From an uncultured bacterium (GTDB lineage: Bacteria > Cyanobacteriota > Vampirovibrionia > Gastranaerophilales > Gastranaerophilaceae), in assembly GCA_902797985.1 (NCBI GenBank), contig CADBUZ010000002.1, positions 23,164 through 87,163 on the forward strand: a DNA stretch of 64,000 nucleotides. The letters are read 5' to 3'. The notes beneath the pieces are model-generated. The model had not been told where the DNA came from, did not search any database, and saw only the letters and a list, made by a program, of their open reading frames with translations. Numbering within the stretch: the first letter of the stretch is position 1; the number at the start of each line of letters is the position of its first letter. A program made the position numbers and the translations under genes. Positions 17,781 through 25,497 of the stretch are shown here, in pieces.

Positions 17781-17807
17781 AGACCTTGATAACAAGGTCT
17801 TTTTTTT
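17781..17807 (+). terminator. Orphan intrinsic terminator in the dnaA-dnaN gap
   Basis: AGACCTTG (17781-17788), loop ATAA, CAAGGTCT (17793-17800), then seven or more T. No coding gene ends before it on the plus strand. It could close a short non-coding transcript started near 17640-17740, where a small TACTTT/AAAGTA stem also occurs, or insulate the origin. Confidence 0.7.
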
Positions 17808-17873
17808 ATTAATATAAATTATATAAATTAATTTATTTATATTAATCATCATTAGTAATAAGCTTTTATTATT

Positions 17874-18026
17874 TGTAGAAAACTCTTTGTAAGTTAGTTA
17901 TATAAAAGTTTTTAGATTGTTTAAAATAATGTAGAAAATAAACAAAATAATGTTATAAAATTGTAGAAAAATTTAAATATTTAAAAATATAAAATAAAAT
18001 ATGTAGAAAATAAAAAGTTTTCTACA
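17874..18026. other. oriC: Probable chromosomal origin (oriC) with five DnaA-box-like repeats
   Basis: The 9-mer TGTAGAAAA occurs at 17874-17882, 17930-17938, 17962-17970 and 18002-18010, and as its reverse complement TTTTCTACA at 18018-18026; the last two copies form an inverted pair 7 bases apart. TTTTCTACA differs by one base from the general box TTWTNCACA and from TTTTCCACA, used in cyanobacteria. The whole 548-base gap between dnaA and dnaN is extremely AT-rich (for example the run 17801-17860), as expected for a duplex-unwinding region. Location, repeats and the changed DnaA recognition helix agree. GC-skew over the full chromosome would settle it. Confidence 0.8.
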
Positions 18027-18153
18027 GGTTTTATACAAACAAATATTATAAATAAAAATTGTATCAATTTGTGTACATAAAAAGCCATAAAACTTTTAAT
18101 TACAGTAAATTTAAGATAAAATATTGTCATAATAAAAATCATTAGGAGGTTTT

Positions 18154-19326
18154 ATGGAATCAGGGGTTATGGAATTAGAAAATAATAGTGTTAATAATTC
18201 ATCAACAGGTGATTTATCATTTCAAGTAGAAAAAGAAATATTATTAAATGGTCTAAAAATAGTAGAAAGAGCAACTGCGCAAAAAGGTTTACAACCTGTT
18301 TTAGCAAATATATTAATTGATGCAGTTGATAAAAATAAATTAAATTTATATGCTACAGATTTTGATTTATCAATAATAACATCAATAGAAGCACAAGTTA
18401 GTAATATAGGTAAAATAACATTACCTGCTAAAAAATTACTCGATATAGTTTCAAGATTGAATGATGGTATTATTAGTTTTGAATTAAATTCAAATATAAT
18501 GACAATAAAAAGCGGAAAATCAAAGTTTGATATTATTGGTATTTCAGCAATGGAATTTCCAAAAATAGATTTATTATCAGAAGAAGATAATGAAGTAGAA
18601 ATTGATTTAAAACCATTAATAATTGGCATAAAAGAAGCAGGATTTGCTGCAGCTTCTTATGAATCAAATAATAATCTATTATCAGGTGTTGTTTGCGATA
18701 TAAATAAAAATGTTTTAGAAATTGCATCAACAGATGGAAACAGATTATCAAGAGCAAGAAAAATTATTACTAATAAAGACGATAAATCTATAAAGCTTAT
18801 TGTTCCTGCAAAAGTTTTACAAGAATTTTTAAAGATAAGTTATTTTATTGATGAAGATACTGTTAAACTTTATACAAAAAATAATAAAATAATGATTAAA
18901 TCTGAAAATGTAATAATGATTTCAAATATAATGAACGGACAATATCCGCAATATAATCAATTGATACCTCAAACTTTTCCAAAAGAAGCAAAAGTTAATG
19001 TATCAAAAATAATTTCAGCATTAGAAAGAGTTTCTACTATGGTTAATGAAAAAACAAGCATAGTAAAATTCAATTTTGTGGATAACAGATTATATTTAAT
19101 GGCAGATACTCCGGAATCAGGAAATTCACAAGATGAAATAGATATTTCATATTCAGGTGAAGAAATTCTTATTGCGTTCAATTATAGATATTTATTAGAA
19201 TGTTTTAAAAATATTGATGCAGAAGATATGATTATATGTATGAATACAAATCTTTCTGCAACAGTAATTAAACCTGATAATGACGAAGATTTTATTTATC
19301 TTGTAATGCCTGTTCAAATAAGATAG
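18154..19326 (+). CDS. dnaN: DNA polymerase III beta subunit (sliding clamp)
   Basis: 390 residues, ring-shaped processivity clamp loaded onto DNA next to the origin. Three repeated clamp domains are visible: QVEKEILLNGLKIVERAT begins domain 1 after a short polar N-terminal extension of about 20 residues, domain 2 from about 150 (LKPLIIGIKEAGFAAASYES), domain 3 from about 275. The C-terminus ends with the conserved YLVMPVQIR segment that lines the partner-binding pocket. The ATG has a TTAGGAGG site. The extension before domain 1 (ELENNSVNNSSTGD) is slightly unusual; the Met at residue 6 is an alternative start. Confidence 0.96.
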   Translation: MESGVMELENNSVNNSSTGDLSFQVEKEILLNGLKIVERATAQKGLQPVLANILIDAVDKNKLNLYATDFDLSIITSIEAQVSNIGKITLPAKKLLDIVSRLNDGIISFELNSNIMTIKSGKSKFDIIGISAMEFPKIDLLSEEDNEVEIDLKPLIIGIKEAGFAAASYESNNNLLSGVVCDINKNVLEIASTDGNRLSRARKIITNKDDKSIKLIVPAKVLQEFLKISYFIDEDTVKLYTKNNKIMIKSENVIMISNIMNGQYPQYNQLIPQTFPKEAKVNVSKIISALERVSTMVNEKTSIVKFNFVDNRLYLMADTPESGNSQDEIDISYSGEEILIAFNYRYLLECFKNIDAEDMIICMNTNLSATVIKPDNDEDFIYLVMPVQIR

Positions 19327-19348
19327 TTTAAATTAAAAAATAAATAAA

Positions 19349-19380
19349 AAAAAAGAATGACAATTTTGTCATTCTTTTTT
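19349..19380. terminator. Bidirectional terminator between dnaN and the deaminase gene
   Basis: AAAAAAGAATGACA, loop ATTT, TGTCATTCTTTTTT: T-rich on both strands, serving both convergent genes. Confidence 0.9.
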
Positions 19381-19392
19381 AAATAAAATTTT

Positions 19393-19923
19393 TTATAAAG
19401 AAGGTTTATAAACTTCTTTTCCGGATTTAACGTATTGTTTAAGAACTTTTTCACCTTCTTCTTGAGCAATATTACCGTAAACAGTAATACCACGTTTTTT
19501 AAATTCTTCTAACCAGTTAGGTTTAAATCCTTCATCAAAACCTGTTATTTCTTCAACACGTTTAGATGGGACACTATAATAAACATTTTTAATACCTGAC
19601 CACATAATTCCGCCAAGACACATTATACAAGGTTCTGATGTTACGTATAAACTTAAATTATAAGGTGCTAAATCATACGTATCATAATATAATTCTGCTT
19701 CTTTTATTGTATTCATTTCTGCGTGTCTGTTACTGCATTTGTCTTTAACAACAGAATTACTTGCCTTAGCTATTAAATTATCATCTTCATCATATATAGC
19801 AGCTAAAAAAGGACCTGCACCTGTTTCAATAACAGATTTTAATTCTTTTTGTAAATCTAATATAATATTAGTTGCTTTTTCAACTTTTAAATTATTTATT
19901 TCTTCGTTTGAAATAATATCCAT
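19393..19923 (-). CDS. Zinc-dependent nucleobase deaminase (guanine deaminase-like)
   Basis: 176 residues of the cytidine-deaminase-like fold. Zinc and catalytic residues are present: NRHAEMNT (His ligand and catalytic Glu) and SEPCIMCLGG (two Cys ligands). The downstream segment YSVPSKRVEEITGFDEGF resembles bacterial guanine deaminase GuaD more than tRNA adenosine deaminase TadA, and the protein is longer than TadA. The probable reaction is guanine to xanthine. The -10 (TAAAAT with an upstream TATGT) ends 6 bases before the ATG, so a leaderless mRNA is predicted. A nucleoside transporter lies next downstream on the same strand, separated by 220 bases. Confidence 0.8.
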   Translation of the reverse strand: MDIISNEEINNLKVEKATNIILDLQKELKSVIETGAGPFLAAIYDEDDNLIAKASNSVVKDKCSNRHAEMNTIKEAELYYDTYDLAPYNLSLYVTSEPCIMCLGGIMWSGIKNVYYSVPSKRVEEITGFDEGFKPNWLEEFKKRGITVYGNIAQEEGEKVLKQYVKSGKEVYKPSL

Positions 19924-19940
19924 ATTATGATTTTAACATA
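19924..19940 (-). promoter_or_regulatory. Extended -10 of the deaminase gene, leaderless arrangement
   Basis: Minus strand TATGTTAAAAT then CATAAT then ATG. Shares the TTTATGTTAAAAT string with promoters at 27953, 32384 and 38349. Confidence 0.65.
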
Positions 19941-20150
19941 AATAATAAAGGAGGTAAATTTATTTAAAAAATCAGATGTTTGGAGATTATTAACTTTTTA
20001 TAAACCAATAGCAGTTGCCCAAAGATAACTTTTAAACTATTTATCGGGTTCAGTTTCTTTTATATATTCTTCATAAAAATTTTGACTCAAAATTTTTTCC
20101 GTAATATTTTTTGTTGGGTTTAATATATTAAACTTTTTTCTATTTATTTA

Positions 20151-20175
20151 TCCCTTTACCCCTTTACCCCTAGAA
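20151..20175. repeat. Short GGGGTAAA tandem repeat at the transporter stop codon
   Basis: On the minus strand the nucleoside-transporter stop TAG opens the series GGGGTAAA, GGGGTAAA, GGGATAAA. It lies in the non-coding gap 19924-20169, in which nothing else was recognised. Confidence 0.5.
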
Positions 20176-21429
20176 TAAGATACCAACAATTGTAGCGGAC
20201 ATAAAGCAAGTGAGAGTACCTGCAATAAGTGCTTTAAAACCTAGTTGAGCAAGGTTATTTCTTTGTTCCGGTGCGAGTTCTCCTATTCCTCCGATTTGGA
20301 TTGCAATAGAGCCTATATTACCAAAACTACAAAGAGCAAAACTGGAGATTAAGAATGCTTTGTCTGTTATAACATTTTTAATTGATGTTAAATCCAAATA
20401 AGCAACAACTTCATTAAGTACAATTTTTTCTCCTATAAGTCCGCCAACATTAGTAATATCTTGAAGAGGTACCCCCATAACAAGTGCAAATATTGCAAAT
20501 ATTTTACCTAAAATAAATTTTAAAGAAAGATTAGGTAACCAACTCCAAGTGAGGTGTAATTTATAAAATAAAAATGAACCAAATCCGCCTAAAAACCAAT
20601 CAATCATTGCCACTAAAGCAACTAAAGCAATAATCATTGCAGTAATACTAATAGCAACTTTCATTCCGTCACCTGCTCCCGCAGCAATAGAATCGATTAA
20701 ATTAACGTGAGTTTTTTCAACAACAACTTCTATATTTTCACTTGTTTTAGGCTTACTATCTTCAGGATACATCAACTTTGCTATAGCTATTGCACCAGGG
20801 GCTGCCATAACTGATGATGCCAAAATATAAACAGCAGGGATTCCCATTTTTATATATACAGGCATCATTGCTCCTGATACACATGCTAAACTTCCTGCCA
20901 TTGATGTTAATAATTCAGAGCGTGTAAGTTCTTTTAAGTATGGTTTAATCATTATTTGTGCTGTTACATTACCTACAAATGAGTTTGCGACTGCACAGAG
21001 TGATTCTGCTCCTGATACCTTCATCACTTTATTCATCAATTTACCTAATAATGCAACAACTCTTTGCATTATTCCGTAATAATATAAAATATTTACTAAA
21101 ACTATCATAAGTATCATTGAACAGATAAGTTGAATTGCAAAAATTCTTGTTCCATTACAAAAGTCTATGGTAAATTTGTCACCTAATAATCCGCCAAATA
21201 CAACATTTCCGCCTTGTACGGCAAAATCCATAAGTTTTTCAATAAATGCACCAATTTTTAAGAATATAAATTGTCCTAAGGGTACTTTAAAAATAAATAA
21301 GGCAAATAATACTTGTAGTAATAATGCCATACCAATTGTTTTATAGTTTATTTTTTTCTTATTATTTGATAGAGCATAAGCAATTAATAAAATAACTGCA
21401 ATACCAATAAGACCAATAAATCTTTGCAT
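20170..21429 (-). CDS. Concentrative nucleoside transporter (CNT/NupC family)
   Basis: 419 residues, nearly all hydrophobic. Family landmarks: the N-terminal helices and FGGLLGDK re-entrant loop (about 77-84); the PYLKELTRSELLTSMAGSLACVSG core; the second half with GGLIGEKIVLNEVVAYLDL; and SFALCSFGNIGSIAIQIGGIG, the site that binds nucleoside and cation. It imports nucleosides across the inner membrane driven by H+ or Na+. It carries its own GGGAG ribosome site and lies downstream of rimO with a promoter-like TATAAT in the gap. Salvage enzymes in the window (deaminase, surE, purA) fit this role. Confidence 0.92.
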   Translation of the reverse strand: MQRFIGLIGIAVILLIAYALSNNKKKINYKTIGMALLLQVLFALFIFKVPLGQFIFLKIGAFIEKLMDFAVQGGNVVFGGLLGDKFTIDFCNGTRIFAIQLICSMILMIVLVNILYYYGIMQRVVALLGKLMNKVMKVSGAESLCAVANSFVGNVTAQIMIKPYLKELTRSELLTSMAGSLACVSGAMMPVYIKMGIPAVYILASSVMAAPGAIAIAKLMYPEDSKPKTSENIEVVVEKTHVNLIDSIAAGAGDGMKVAISITAMIIALVALVAMIDWFLGGFGSFLFYKLHLTWSWLPNLSLKFILGKIFAIFALVMGVPLQDITNVGGLIGEKIVLNEVVAYLDLTSIKNVITDKAFLISSFALCSFGNIGSIAIQIGGIGELAPEQRNNLAQLGFKALIAGTLTCFMSATIVGILF

Positions 21430-21464
21430 TTTGAACTCCCTTTTAAACTTATTCTTTTATATTA

Positions 21465-21490
21465 TAAATGGAAAATAGAAAATTTAAAAG
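21465..21490. repeat. Degenerate copy of the ATGGAAAAT repeat upstream of the transporter
   Basis: TAAATGGAAAATAGAAAAT at 21466-21484 differs by one base from the arm seen at 11950-11971 (read on the other strand), then diverges. It is flanked by a longer inverted repeat CCCTTTTAAA (about 21438-21447) and TTTAAAAGGG (about 21482-21491). A TATAAT for the transporter lies at its edge on the minus strand. Confidence 0.5.
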
Positions 21491-21524
21491 GGATATAAAT
21501 AATTAGGTTTTCTATCTAAAGAGA

Positions 21525-22844
21525 TTAGATTTCGCCAATTAAATCATATTCATCGCAAGATATAATTTTTACGTTTTCTATATCTCCTGGGACAACAGGT
21601 TCATCAGTTTTAATATAAACTAAACCATCAACTTCAGGAGCATCACCTTGTGAACGTGCTACAACATATCCGTCATCGGTAAAATTTTCTATTATGCAAG
21701 GAATGGTTTTTCCTATATAGTTTTCATTTATTTCTTTTGAAATATTTTGTTGCAGTTCCATTAATTTTTTATATCTTTGGTGGGTTATTTTTTTTGAAAT
21801 TTGTGGTTTCATACTATATGAAGAAGTACCTTTTTCTCTTGAATATTCAAAAACCCCCATTTTATTAAATTTCATATCTTTGACAAAATTGTATAAATGT
21901 TCAAATTCTTCTTCTGTTTCTCCGGGATAACCAACAATAAATGCAGTTCTAATTGTAACATTAGGAATTTTTTTTCTAATATTTTCTATCATTGGTCTAT
22001 AATCAAAAGCAGGTCTATTCATACGTTTTAGCATATCAGGATGTGAATGTTGAAGCGGAATATCCACATATTTTACTACTTTATCACATTGAGCAATTGT
22101 ATCTAACAACTCGTCTGTCATTTGAGTAGGATATGCATACATTATTCTTATCCAACCTAAGTTTTCTATTTTGTTTAATTCTTTCAAAAGTTCAGATAAC
22201 ATAGGTTTTTTATACAAATCCAATCCATAACCTGTTGTATCTTGTGCTATTAATACAATTTCAGTTACACCTTTTTTTACTAATAATTTTGCTTCTGATA
22301 TTATATCTTCAATTTTTCTCGAATGATAATCCCCTCTTAAAAATGGAATTATACAGTATCCGCAACGGTAATTACATCCGTCAGCAATTTTAAGATAAGA
22401 GCTTGAACCTACTGTTATTTGTTGACGTTTTATTTCTTCCGGATAAATATAATTAGGATTATTATTTATTTCTTCAATATATTCCTTGCCACCTTCTAAA
22501 TTCTTTAAAACTTCTATAATTTTTGTAAAATCAGAAGTTCCTATTAAAGCAGATATTTCCGGAATAGCTTTTTTAAGTTCTTTTCCGTGTTTTTGAGCTA
22601 AACATCCTGCTATTATGACTTTTTTCCCTTCATTTATCATTTCTAAAATTGAATCAACAGATTCTTTTTCCGCATCATGGATAAAAGAACAAGTGTTTAT
22701 AATAACAGTATTAGCATCATTCTCATTCAATGTAATTTCATAACCGTTTTCAGCTAACAAACCTAAAATTAGTTCTGAATCAACTAAGTTTTTAGCGCAA
22801 CCGTGTGATATTAATGCTATTTTTTTTGTTTTATTCATTTTCAT
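21525..22844 (-). CDS. rimO: Ribosomal protein S12 methylthiotransferase RimO
   Basis: 439 residues. A radical-SAM enzyme that adds a methylthio group to an aspartate of ribosomal protein uS12. N-terminal MTTase domain with three cluster cysteines (SHGCAKN, INTCSF, AGCLAQ); radical-SAM cluster CNYRCGYC at about 155-162 followed by IPFLRGDYHSR; and a C-terminal TRAM domain (about 370-439) rich in acidic residues. The absence of the MiaB-type spacing and the GCAKNLVDSE start favour RimO. The beginning overlaps the end of the upstream zinc-ribbon gene by 14 bases; the ATG at 22838 is an equally possible start. Confidence 0.93.
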   Translation of the reverse strand: MKMNKTKKIALISHGCAKNLVDSELILGLLAENGYEITLNENDANTVIINTCSFIHDAEKESVDSILEMINEGKKVIIAGCLAQKHGKELKKAIPEISALIGTSDFTKIIEVLKNLEGGKEYIEEINNNPNYIYPEEIKRQQITVGSSSYLKIADGCNYRCGYCIIPFLRGDYHSRKIEDIISEAKLLVKKGVTEIVLIAQDTTGYGLDLYKKPMLSELLKELNKIENLGWIRIMYAYPTQMTDELLDTIAQCDKVVKYVDIPLQHSHPDMLKRMNRPAFDYRPMIENIRKKIPNVTIRTAFIVGYPGETEEEFEHLYNFVKDMKFNKMGVFEYSREKGTSSYSMKPQISKKITHQRYKKLMELQQNISKEINENYIGKTIPCIIENFTDDGYVVARSQGDAPEVDGLVYIKTDEPVVPGDIENVKIISCDEYDLIGEI

Positions 22845-24552
22845 TTTGTGTTTCTGATTGGTTTACTTGTTGATTTATAAAATACATATGGTAACTTTCT
22901 TCACCCGTAGAAGAACTCCAATCAACTTGTGCTCTATCTGATGAAACAGTGAAAATATTATTTAATTCACCAAGTTCCATGTCACCTGTCAATCTGTATC
23001 CGTTATAATCTCCTCCGGAGGTTGAAATTAACATATATTTTTTGCTTCCGGAAGGTTTGTCTATTTGTACAGAATACTCACCAAATGTATCTATATTAAT
23101 TATTAATATATTAGGAAATATTTTCTTTATTCCTTTTACTGATAATGTTCTGAAACTAAAGTTTCCATAAGAGCTATCTAAACTTTTTATTTGTAAATGG
23201 TTAGGTGAGTATGCATACAATTGATTATCTTTTATAAAGAAAGAAGCATTTTCTTCTAATTGTATAGTTTGATTAGTTTTTTTGTATTTATAATCGTAAA
23301 CATCATAACCATTTTCTGATTGAGCAAGAATTATATCTCCTTTTTTAAGAGGTTTTGAAACGTTATATTCTATCCATTCACTCGTTGATGATACGAATAT
23401 ATATTTAAAATTATCATCAGATTTTAATTGAATAATATTTTTTCTAACGATAGTAAAAATGTCTGATAAATCACCTTTTTCCGGTGTTATAGCATTTAAA
23501 CTTTTTTGATATTTGTATGGATATAATTCATCAAATTTACTTTCAGAAATTCCGTTTGCAGAAGTTGAAAGATGTGTGAATAAATCTTTTAATTGGGATA
23601 ATTGATATTTCTTTAGGAATTTTTTATCACTTCTTGTGAAAGATTTATTATTTATATAAGTAGTATTAAGTCTGTCTGATGTAAACGAATAAAAGAAAGT
23701 ATATTTAAACAGTAAATCTTGTACTTCATCAATATATCTAAATTCTTTATGTGAATTTAGGAATTTTTCGTAATCGCCAATCCTTTGAGCTAATTTCCAA
23801 GGTTTTACTGTTATTTCATCTTTGTACATTACTTGTTTATTATATTTTGCATTTAATTTTAAATATTCCTTTACATCTTCAGGCATATATTTGCCATATT
23901 TTTTATAGGTAAATTTAGTATCTTCAATTAAATGATATTTAGAATAACTATCTTCTGCACAAATAGTTAAACCAACTTTTGATAAAATTTTATCGTATTG
24001 TTTTTTGATTGCTTTAAATTCTTTTTCTGTTCGTGGAATTTGATATTTTACATTTGCATCTAAAATATTTGTATTATCAAGATTTTGAATTTTAAGCAAT
24101 TCTTTTCTGTATTTATCAAATGTTTCCATTTTTTCTTCATAACTATCATCTGAAACTTTCAAATATAACTCTAAAAAGTTTTGAACATCATTCAGGTTAT
24201 CAATAAAACCGTTTAATGTTTCAGGTTGTGTTAATTCAGGAATCAGAGAAGGATTTTCTACAAATTGTTGATATTTCATCCTGTCAAAATTTAAAAAATC
24301 TCCTGCAAAATAATTTTTTCCAATTAATAAACCAACAAAAATAAAACATATTAATAACATTAGAGAAGCACCTTTTAAGAAAGTTTCTCCAAAAGAAAAA
24401 GTTTTATCTGTGTTTATATTTTTTTTGTAAGAATCTTTATAATATGAATGAGAATACATTTCTTCTTCTAAATGAGTTTCAAATTGGTGTCCGCAATATA
24501 GACAAAAACGAGAACCTTCATTTATTTCTTTTCCACAGTTTGGACAAAACAT
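22831..24552 (-). CDS. Zinc-ribbon membrane protein, unknown function
   Basis: 573 residues. A classic N-terminal zinc ribbon (FCPNCGKEI and FCLYCGHQF, Cys3/Cys6 and Cys17/Cys20), a Ser/Tyr-rich linker, one membrane helix at about 57-77 (LMLLICFIFVGLLIGKNYF), then about 490 residues predicted outside the inner membrane. The outer part begins with helices rich in Lys/Asp/Leu and ends in a beta-rich domain (from about 370) with GESYHMYFINQQ near the C-terminus. I do not recognise a family for the outer region. The layout resembles sensor or scaffold proteins that join cytoplasmic zinc ribbons to a periplasmic domain. Overlaps rimO, so co-transcribed; ribosome site AGGAGTAAG. Confidence 0.65.
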   Translation of the reverse strand: MFCPNCGKEINEGSRFCLYCGHQFETHLEEEMYSHSYYKDSYKKNINTDKTFSFGETFLKGASLMLLICFIFVGLLIGKNYFAGDFLNFDRMKYQQFVENPSLIPELTQPETLNGFIDNLNDVQNFLELYLKVSDDSYEEKMETFDKYRKELLKIQNLDNTNILDANVKYQIPRTEKEFKAIKKQYDKILSKVGLTICAEDSYSKYHLIEDTKFTYKKYGKYMPEDVKEYLKLNAKYNKQVMYKDEITVKPWKLAQRIGDYEKFLNSHKEFRYIDEVQDLLFKYTFFYSFTSDRLNTTYINNKSFTRSDKKFLKKYQLSQLKDLFTHLSTSANGISESKFDELYPYKYQKSLNAITPEKGDLSDIFTIVRKNIIQLKSDDNFKYIFVSSTSEWIEYNVSKPLKKGDIILAQSENGYDVYDYKYKKTNQTIQLEENASFFIKDNQLYAYSPNHLQIKSLDSSYGNFSFRTLSVKGIKKIFPNILIINIDTFGEYSVQIDKPSGSKKYMLISTSGGDYNGYRLTGDMELGELNNIFTVSSDRAQVDWSSSTGEESYHMYFINQQVNQSETQNENE

Positions 24553-24642
24553 AATCTTACTCCTTTTTTATATTGTTCTCATGTATATTAGCATAAAGAT
24601 AAATTATTTAGTAACAATCTAAAATCAATACTAAAAAAGATA

Positions 24643-24671
24643 TTGTATTGAATAAAAAATAATATTATTAT
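24643..24671 (+). promoter_or_regulatory. surE promoter
   Basis: TTGTAT (24643-24648), 17-base spacer, TATTAT (24666-24671); ATG 32 bases further on. Confidence 0.5.
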
Positions 24672-24703
24672 ATACTGATACTGCACTAGATGGAAAGATA
24701 AAA

Positions 24704-25492
24704 ATGAATATATTAGTATCAAATGATGATGGAATATTGGCAAATGGTATAAAAGCATTAATTGAAGCATTATCAAAAAATCATAATGTGTATGTAGTAG
24801 CACCGGATAGAGAAAGAAGTGCGGCAGGACATTCAATTACGCTTCATACTCCGTTAAGAGTGGAAGAAGTTGATGCAAAATATGGTGCAAAACGTTGTTG
24901 GATGACAACAGGAACTCCCGGTGATTGTGTAAAAATTGCCGTAAATGCAATTTTAGCAAATGATGAACTTCCGGATATGGTTATTTCAGGAATAAATCAT
25001 GGGCCTAATTTAGGTGGAGATATTTTATATTCGGGTACAGTTAGTTGTGCTATGGAGGGTGCTGTTTTGGGTATTCCAAGTATAGCAGTATCCTTGGCAA
25101 GTTTAAGAACAGAGTATGAGAATTTTAAATTAACAGCAGAATTTACCTCAAATTTAATAAATAAATTGGGTAATTATAAAATACCTTCCAAAACAGTATT
25201 AAATATAAATGTTCCGGGATTGGAAAAAGAAGATATTGCAGGAGTTGTGATAACAGAATTGGGAAAAAGAATATTTTCTGATAGATATGAAAGAAGGGTT
25301 GATCCAAGAGGAAAAGTTTATTATTGGATGGCAGGTGAATTAATAAATGAACCGGAAGATGCAAAAACAGATATAGCAGCTGTTAGAAATAATAAAATTT
25401 CTATTACTCCAATCACTTATGATATGACAAGAAAAAGTTTTATAACCGAGCTTGAAGATAAAATTACTTCATTTGAAAATAATTGGTGGTAA
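24704..25492 (+). CDS. surE: 5'/3'-nucleotidase SurE
   Basis: 262 residues. A metal-dependent phosphatase that removes phosphate from nucleoside monophosphates (and short polyphosphate in some species). The N-terminal NDDGILANGI holds the metal-binding Asp8/Asp9. It is followed by the PDRERSAAGHSIT loop with the conserved Ser, the GTPGDCVKIA segment and the ISGINHGPNLGGD motif with Asn/Gly ligands. C-terminal dimerisation arm (about 215-262) with the YDMT ending. Single gene, convergent with the PLP lyase; a weak GGAAAG ribosome site. Confidence 0.95.
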   Translation: MNILVSNDDGILANGIKALIEALSKNHNVYVVAPDRERSAAGHSITLHTPLRVEEVDAKYGAKRCWMTTGTPGDCVKIAVNAILANDELPDMVISGINHGPNLGGDILYSGTVSCAMEGAVLGIPSIAVSLASLRTEYENFKLTAEFTSNLINKLGNYKIPSKTVLNINVPGLEKEDIAGVVITELGKRIFSDRYERRVDPRGKVYYWMAGELINEPEDAKTDIAAVRNNKISITPITYDMTRKSFITELEDKITSFENNWW

Positions 25493-25497
25493 AAATA

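Noticed and set aside
19950..20169. Minus-strand stretch reading like the end of a protein (KNITEKILSQNFYEEY...)
   Set aside because: No start codon, an upstream stop and only about 36 codons; at most a gene remnant, too weak to list.
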